Notes under the pieces: model-generated
What the model was told of the DNA's origin: nothing
What the model saw: the letters and a program-made list of their open reading frames with translations, nothing else
Database searches by the model: none
In this document: positions 58,418 through 64,000 of the stretch, piece after piece
Layout: every line of letters starts with the position of its first letter
Numbering within the stretch: position 1 is the first letter of the stretch
Program-made: the position numbers and the translations under genes
Origin: Simmondsia chinensis
Lineage: Eukaryota; Streptophyta; Magnoliopsida; Caryophyllales; Simmondsiaceae
Length of the DNA: 64,000 nt
Assembly (NCBI GenBank): GCA_018398585.1
Contig: JAGTTD010000018.1
Coordinates: 4,409,501-4,473,500 of the forward strand
Reading direction: 5' to 3'

Positions 58418-58728
58418 ACCATTTCATGGACAAGAAAAGTTGGAGGACAACAACAGATCAAGGAGTACCGAATCCAGCACAAATCTTAGAGTCTATAAGA
58501 CAATTGCTAAAAAGACCACAAGCAGACGGTAATGCAATAGAAGCGCACAACATTGATCAAAAGGCACTGAATATTGCACAAATCATGGAGTCTGTAAGAC
58601 ATTTGCAAGAACGATCACAAGAAGACCGCAATGTAATAGAAACAAATGATGTTGATCAAATTGTACCAAATCTTGCACAAATAGTCCATGACACAATTGC
58701 TAAAAGTATCATAGGCAGACTGATGTAG
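58333..58728 (+). CDS. ORF with 33-residue repeats, unknown function
   Basis: An open frame of about 130 codons. From about 58471 it consists of a 99-bp (33-codon) repeat: starts at 58471, 58570 and 58669, the last one partial. The repeat core is 'NIAQIMESVRHLQER', predicted helical. The stop at 58726 is created at the border of the LTR element inserted at 58724, so the frame originally went on. No family recognised; probably the internal region of the LTR-like element that starts at 57294. Confidence 0.4.
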   Translation: MWRKLCIVSIQVGNLKNPTWQPLGNMWRNHFMDKKSWRTTTDQGVPNPAQILESIRQLLKRPQADGNAIEAHNIDQKALNIAQIMESVRHLQERSQEDRNVIETNDVDQIVPNLAQIVHDTIAKSIIGRLM

Positions 58729-59070
58729 CACAAAAGGGAAAAATAAAAATCTCAAACTTAACTCTCACAATTCTAGATTTAATTTTATTCAAAGATATCT
58801 CCATAAAGTACATAAGGGTCCTATTTATAGAATAGGAACCCAGAATCCAAGAAGATAAAGAAATATAACTCAAATCTAACTAGAAAATAAAAATAATCCT
58901 AATCTAATTAAAATAAAAGATTAATACTAAATAATCTTAATCTAAACTCAATAAATCCTAAAGGATAAACTAATATTTAAAAAATTTAAAAGTCTCAAAT
59001 ATACTTAAACTCCTTCTAATCAACATATCTTCACGAATCTCATATCTTGCCTTATCCTTGTACTGCATCA
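58724..59070 (-). repeat. 3' LTR of the minus-strand element at 58.7-64 kb
   Basis: 347 bp, TGATGCAGTACAAGG…CTACA on the minus strand. TATA box CTATAAATAG (complement of 58821-58830). Confidence 0.78.
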
Positions 59071-59534
59071 TTCTCCCCCAGTTACAAAAAAAACGTCCTC
59101 AAGTTTTGTAGAAGGACAACAATAGGCCCAGTGCCTCAAGGGCTCCAGCGTAACCAGGGTCTGGAAGGGGTAGGATGTACGCAGCCTTACCCCTTCAGGG
59201 TGATACCCTAACGCGAGGTTGTTTCTGAGGACCCGAAACCTGATAGGCACGAAGAGCATGGAAAGTATGGAGAGCATGAAAAGCATGGAAGCACGAAAGC
59301 ACGGAAGCATAGAAGCGAGACCATAAGGCAAAAGCAAACACGCATCTAGGGATAGAGCCTACATACGACACAATGCAAGCATATAGAGAGTATAAGCCGC
59401 GAGCAGCAATACATCACTAGGCGACAGACCATAAGAGCACTAAGCATCCAACATACAACAAAACTGCATATATACAAAACAGGCGTGTAAGCAGCCTCGT
59501 GGCACTAGAACTAGCTTAGAAGTGCTTGATGCTC

Positions 59535-61460
59535 CTAAACCGCTATATCGGTTACACCTATACTAATCCTCCACTGAGCTCTATCTAGAGCCATCTCCTC
59601 ATTTAGGTTGAGATAGGCAAGGTCCTGTCGAATTGCCTCCATCCAACTCTTCTTTGGCCGGCCTCTCCCTCTCTTCCCGTCTGTAATATGGAGTTGTTCG
59701 CATCTCCTGACAGGAGTAGTGGTTGGTCTCCTCCTAACATGCCAAACCACCGTAGACATTGCTCCCTCAACTTATCCTCGATTGAGGCCACGCCTATTTA
59801 CTTCTTATACCGTCATTTCTAATCCTATCCTTTCTTATGTGTCCACACATCCATCTCAACATCCTCATCTCCGCCACCTTCAGCTTCTGCATGTGATGAT
59901 ACTTAACTGGCCAGCACTCTGCCCTGTAGGACATAGCCGGTTGCACTACCGTCTTATAGTATTTACCCTTTAACTTTAACGGGAACTTTTTATTGCACAG
60001 TACCACAAAGGCCATCCTCCATTTATGCCAACCCGCTTTAATCCGATTATTGATATCTGCGTCCACTTCGCCGTCTTGTTGAACCATGGAACCCCAAGTA
60101 TTTAAAGCACGCTTTCTGTGGTATGCAATCTAATCCAATCCTGACATCTTCTATGCTTGGCATGGTAAAGGTACAAAACTTGAGTTCCATATACTCGGTC
60201 TTAGATCTACTAAGTCGTAGACCTTTCGATTCTAAGGCCATTCTCCAAAGTTCTAGCTTCTCATTCACCTACTCCCTATACTTTCCCACCAGGACTATAT
60301 CGTCTGCAAAAAGCATGCACGTCCTCTTGAATGTGCCTAGTGAGCTCGTCCATAACCAAAATGAACAGAAAGGGAGTCAAGGCTGATCCTTGGTGTACCC
60401 CAACTGTAATGGGGAAATCGTCTATCTCCCCTTCTGTCGTGCACCGGTTCGGGCGTCTTCGGACATGTCTTTAAAGACTCGTATATAGGGCTGGGGGATG
60501 CCTTTCCCCTCCACGACCCTACATAGGACCTCTCTCGGCAGTCTATCATATGCCTTCTCCAAATCAATGAAAACCATGTGGAGGTCCTTTTGTCTATCTC
60601 TATAGTACTCTATCGACCTCCTCGGCAGATGGATGGCTTCTATCGTCGACCTACCAGGCATAAATCTAAATTGATTCTCTGAGACCCCTGTTCGTTGTCG
60701 AAGCCTTCTTTCTATGACCCACTCCCAAAGCTTCAGAGTGGCTCATTAGTTTGATTCCTCTATAGTTGGCACAACTCTGAATGTCGCCTTTGTTCTTATA
60801 GACAGGAACTAATGTACTCTTCCCCCACTCATTAGGCATCTTCTTCCCTTGAAGAATTTGGTTGAATAATTTGGTCAGCCATCTGATACCCATTTCTCCA
60901 GTGCATTTCCATGCCTTAATGGGTATTCCATCTAGGCCGACTGCTTTACCCCTGCCCATCTTCTTCAAAGCTTCCCTAACTTCCTCAAGTCTAATTCTCG
61001 TGCAGTAGCAATAGGTCTAGTGCTTCGAAGGTGCTTATAGTTCTCCTGGGGATGCATCCCTATCTCCCTTTTCATTGAACAGATCGTGGAAGTAGGATTT
61101 CCACCTCATTTTAATTTGTTGCTCGTCCACGAGCACTTGTCCATCCACCCCCTTTATGCACCTTACTTGGTCCAGATCTCTAGTCCTCCTCCCCCTCGCT
61201 TTTGCAACTCTATAGATGTCTCTAGCTCCCTCATCAGTATCCAGCCTTTTATAGAAATCCTTGAAGGCTTTAGATTGTGCATCTCTTACTATTATCTTAG
61301 CTTCCTTCTTGGCTTGTTTATATTGTTGTCTCTTGTCCTCGTCTCCACTTCGATCCCACTCCTTGAAGCAATCTCGTTTCGTCTTAATCTTTTCCTAAAC
61401 CTCCCTGCACCACCACCACGTTTCTTTGTTGTTTGGTGCCCCACCCTTTGATACGCCAAG
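59535..61460 (-). pseudogene. RTE reverse transcriptase region, frameshifted
   Basis: Pieces in several frames together give the RTE order: 'GRGKAVGLDGIPIKAWK' (60968-60666), 'LVPVYKNKGDIQSCANYRGI', 'MPGRSTIEAI' and the catalytic 'MVFIDLEKAYDRLPREVL' (60661-60422), 'MLFADDIVLVGKYRE' (about 60325-60280), 'GLRLSRSKTEYMELKF' (60268-60047), 'YYKTVVQPAMSYRAECWPVK' (60087-59794), and the end 'GRGRPKKSWMEAIRQDL…ALDRAQWR' (59759-59535). The catalytic Asp residues persist although the frame is broken. Confidence 0.85.
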
Positions 61461-61649
61461 AACTTCGCGTGCCACATATGTGATCTTTTGGGCTACTTGG
61501 TTCCACCTGTGGTTTAAATCTCCCTCACAGTCGCCTCTAAGCTCAACCTTGACTCTTTCCTTAAAGACTTGAAACTACTCCACCCCCACCCCACCCCCCC
61601 CCCCAAAAAAAAAAAAAATCCCTCCAACGAGTGTGTGGCTATGATGGTT

Positions 61650-62292
61650 TCATGGTTTTCTTGCCCCTCCTCTTGCCTTGATATCAGCACACACTATCTT
61701 GTGTTGTGTTGAGAGGTCTTCCCTTGGGATAACCTTGCAATCCCTGCAATCTTTTTGAGTCCTCTTCCTTAGTAGTATGTAGTCAATCTGAGTCTTTGCT
61801 CCATCACTCCGATACGTGATGATGTGCTCCTCACATTTTTTGAAGAAGGTGTTGGCAACCGTTAACTCATAAGTGACGGCAAAGTCTAACAGGGCCTTAC
61901 CCTCGTCGTTTCTCGTTCCAAAACCAAAGCTTCCATGGTAGAATGCATATCCTTCTGTGTTCGCTCCCACAAGCCCATTGAAGTCACCACCAATCATAAC
62001 TTGTTCGCTTTGGGGTATGCCTTGCATTGTTAAGTCTTAAGTCCTCCCAGAATCTAGCATTCTCCTACTCTATCTGCCGAATCTGTGGTGCGTCGGCACT
62101 TATAACGTTCAATATCTCCCCATCTAAAACTAACCTGATGCTAATGATCTTATCGCTAATCCTAGTCACCCCTATTACTTTGTCCTTAAATAAGATATCC
62201 ACAATAATACCCACTCCATTCCTCCCCCTGGCTTGGCCTGCATACCACAATTTATATCCTAACACATTCCTTGCTTTAATGTCCCAAATCAC
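61650..62292 (-). pseudogene. RTE apurinic-type endonuclease region
   Basis: Two frames. 'YKLWYAGQARGRNGVGIIVD' to 'VISADAPQ' is in one. 'MIGGDFNGLVG' (catalytic Asp and Asn), 'FFKKCEEHIITYRSDGAKTQ', 'IDYILL' and 'STQHKIVCADI' (catalytic His) are in the other. Such proteins are often named craniofacial development protein 2-like in plant annotation. Confidence 0.82.
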
Positions 62293-62439
62293 AGGCTCCC
62301 CTCACCCCGTCGACAGTTCTGTCCCTCCCCTAACCTTTTTGAAGATGGCCTCAATTTTTGCGCTCCACTACTAGAAGAGTTCATAAACTAATCGTCAACA
62401 GGCACAATTAGACACGCATAAAATTCATAGGCCATGATC

Positions 62440-63232
62440 TTAGCTTGCATAGGAGCTTTTGGCTATATCCAATGAAGACTCTTGAATAAAATTCACGAAA
62501 ATTGTCAGAAAAATTATCCGAGATAACGAACTCAACACATTGACATGCTCTATATCAAACTTGAGACAATCAACTTGTATAGGCTTCTCTTCATGTCCTT
62601 CATTGTTGAACTCAATTGTTATCTGAGGGAGCTCTTCATCCCTTGCTTCTTCTTCAATCTTCAATTCGTGTTGCTCTACTTCATCAAATACCTCATCAAT
62701 GTCGTCGTCATTATCTTCAATGTTAATAATTTGTTGGACCTTTGCTTCACTATTTATTTCTTCTTCGGTCTTCGCTTCTACAATACTATCAATAGTAACA
62801 AGTTTTGATTGGCTTTCTTCCACTTTATTTGGTGGCTTGATAGATCTGTTATCATCATGGTTAGCATATTTGCTCCAAATATTTACAAGTTCATTCAAAT
62901 GTCCTATGACCTTGTGACGCTTCAATTTACTAGCAAGCTCTATATCAAGCTGACAACTATTATGACAGATGTACGTCCCTTGTAGTACTTGCAATGCATA
63001 GATTACATCATCACGATAGTAAAATTATACACATGCAAGGTAAATTTCACCAACCCAAATAATATCCTCTATAAATCCACAATGACAAAAATAACCAATG
63101 TAGATCCCTACGAGTAATGGGCTTCGAAACATTGTGAATTCTCACTATTAAAGATCTATCATCTGAATCACCCCATAGCCAATATCCACTCACCTCGTGA
63201 TTTTCCTTAAGGCCTTTTGCAGGTTTTTCCAT
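62440..63232 (-). pseudogene. RRM-like plus acidic ORF in place of gag
   Basis: From the ATG at 63232 the frame encodes 'DDRSLIVRIHNVSKPITRRD' (RNP2-like). After a one-base shift near 63090 it gives 'GYFCHCGFIEDIIWVGEIYL', 'ACV', a TAA, and 'FYYRDDVIYALQVLQGTYI' (RNP1-like and following helix). From 62994 it runs on in the same frame through a long Glu/Asp-rich region to a stop at 62440. The order of strands and helices suits an RNA-recognition motif. It occupies the gag position, downstream of an about 500-bp leader. The RRM call is by eye; a captured host gene or an unusual gag are both possible. Confidence 0.45.
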
Positions 63233-63241
63233 TAAATACAC

Positions 63242-63738
63242 ATCTTATAAAAGGAAAGCCCTAAAAAATCCCCTTTTTCCTCTCTCAAATCAAAAGTTCT
63301 TCAATTTTTTTTTTTTTTTGGGGGGAAACGGAACAGAAAACAAAATGAAGAGACTTTGGAAAGCGTCGAAGAATCCCACCAAACGACAAGGGGGGTCGAC
63401 CAGCGAACCTGGTCGTACCTTCAGAGGTCGAAGACGTAACGACGGCGTAGAGATTCAACTGCGAACTTGAAGGTTGAGGCAGTTCAGGGGGAAGTTAGGA
63501 TTTGTGTTGGATTGTGTAGTGGGTGTAGAAGGGTGTTGGGTAGGCTGCTGGTGGTGACGAATGAGGGTAGGGTTCTCTTGGAAGGGTGTTGAAGGGTTAG
63601 GGCTTCAAATTGGAGGGTTATGGCGGGTTTTGGAGGTCAACAGCAGCGAGTCGAGGGATTTGGGTGTCAAGGGGTATTTTTTTTAATTTGAAAATAAGAA
63701 CAAAATTGGATTGATTTTAACTCTAATACCAAAATTGA
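63242..63738 (-). other. Leader of the minus-strand LTR element
   Basis: Between the 5' LTR and the RRM-like ORF. On the minus strand it is C- and T-rich with CCCTAACCC-like words and then CGTCGTTACGTCTTCGACCT. A primer-site-like motif is at its right end. Confidence 0.5.
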
Positions 63739-64000
63739 TGTAGCACAAAAGGGGGAAAAAAAACCTAAATGCCTCAAACTCAACTCTCACTATTCTGGAT
63801 TTAATTTTATTCAAAGATATCTCCATAAAGTACATAAAGGTTCTATTCATAGAATAGGAATCCAGAATCTGAAAAGATAAAGAAATCTGATTCAAATCTA
63901 ACTAGAAAATAAAAATAATCAGAATTTTAAAATTATAATACTAATCTAATCTAAATAAAACATAATCCTAAATAATCTAAATCTAATTTAAACTCAATAA
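63739..64000 (-). repeat. 5' LTR of the minus-strand element (cut by the window end)
   Basis: Follows 58724-59070 with scattered differences (TGTAGCACAAAAG, CAAAGATATCTCCATAAAGT, GAATAGGAATCCAGAATC). The TATA box of the other LTR is changed here (CTATGAATAG). Confidence 0.78.

Larger units (their letters stand above)
59099..62380 (-). mobile_element. RTE-clade LINE, nearly full length, degenerate
   Basis: Minus-strand order: endonuclease N-terminal part (62292-62065, 'YKLWYAGQARGRNGVGIIVD'), endonuclease C-terminal part (62027-61650), reverse transcriptase (about 61460-60250) and a C-terminal segment ending at 59535. The 3' UTR (about 59500-59240) is GCATGGAAGC-like, and the tail (59240-59099) ends in GGCACTGGGCCTATTGTTGT. 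The extreme 5' endonuclease start is missing. Several frameshifts exist and a poly-C/poly-A indel is present at 61594-61618. Its tail is the same as in the other tails and the 5S-headed SINEs of this window. Confidence 0.85.
58724..64000 (-). mobile_element. Minus-strand LTR retroelement, non-autonomous, split by an RTE LINE
   Basis: Two similar LTRs (58724-59070 and 63739 to beyond the window) begin TGTAGCACAAAAG on the plus strand. A primer-site-like TTGGTATTAGAGT (minus strand, near 63719-63731) sits inside the right LTR. A polypurine tract AACTGGGGGAGAA (minus strand, about 59071-59083) precedes the left one. Internal DNA is about 1.4 kb of its own sequence plus a 3.3-kb RTE LINE. Its only own ORF is the RRM-like one at 62440-63232; no protease, integrase or reverse transcriptase of its own is visible. 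The PPT context GAGGACGTTTTTTTT recalls Gypsy elements. Confidence 0.75.

Noticed and set aside
62065..62374. Plus-strand ORF opposite the LINE endonuclease
   Set aside because: It is the antisense shadow of the endonuclease coding frame and has no recognised motif.

Overview
This window is plant nuclear DNA, most likely from an angiosperm and probably a eudicot. The evidence is intron-containing plant gene families (a PAA2/HMA8-type copper ATPase, a CD2BP2/U5-52K-like splicing protein, an F-box gene), Copia elements primed by the initiator-Met tRNA, an RTE-clade LINE, tRNA- and 5S-derived SINEs and many MITEs. It is a TE-rich region with one gene that looks intact, one large decayed gene and one small decayed gene.

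Layout. 0-2.4 kb: alternating 56/62-bp minisatellite and a frameshifted F-box pseudogene on the minus strand. 2.4-5.7 kb: a dispersed repeat whose sister copy lies at 51.9 kb, plus two TIR elements. 5.7-10.9 kb: a Copia element with perfect AGTAC target duplications but a broken gag-pol. 11.7-16.9 kb: a hAT-like MITE and a second, heavily mutated Copia element of the TNT1 type. 17.5-19.3 kb: a retroposed DUF4283/LINE-ORF1-like sequence flanked by a 15-bp target duplication. 20.5-21.8 kb: a tRNA-type SINE and two opposed SINEs with a 5S rRNA head and an RTE-LINE-like tail.

22.4-38.6 kb (+): scattered exons of a PAA2/HMA8 copper-transporter pseudogene that has lost or altered its main catalytic motifs. 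A solo LTR sits inside an exon, and a full minus-strand Copia element of the same family sits in the next intron. 42.3-56.7 kb (-): the last seven exons of a CD2BP2/LIN1-like gene with an OCRE-like C-terminus. All splice phases agree and no stop interrupts it, but its 5' exon(s) were not found. Its introns hold several LINE tails, GAGCTCG-rich elements, a G-rich tract and the second copy of the 2.4-kb repeat.

57.3-64.0 kb: a plus-strand LTR-like start followed by an ORF with 33-residue repeats. This is interrupted by a minus-strand LTR element whose only own ORF looks RRM-like plus acidic, and which is itself split by a nearly full-length RTE LINE. The RTE LINE 3' end, the shorter tails scattered through the window and the tails of the 5S-headed SINEs share the same terminal sequence, so they form one LINE/SINE partnership. 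That partnership and the RRM-type LTR element are the most interesting signals here. All similarities were judged by eye; no alignment or search was run.
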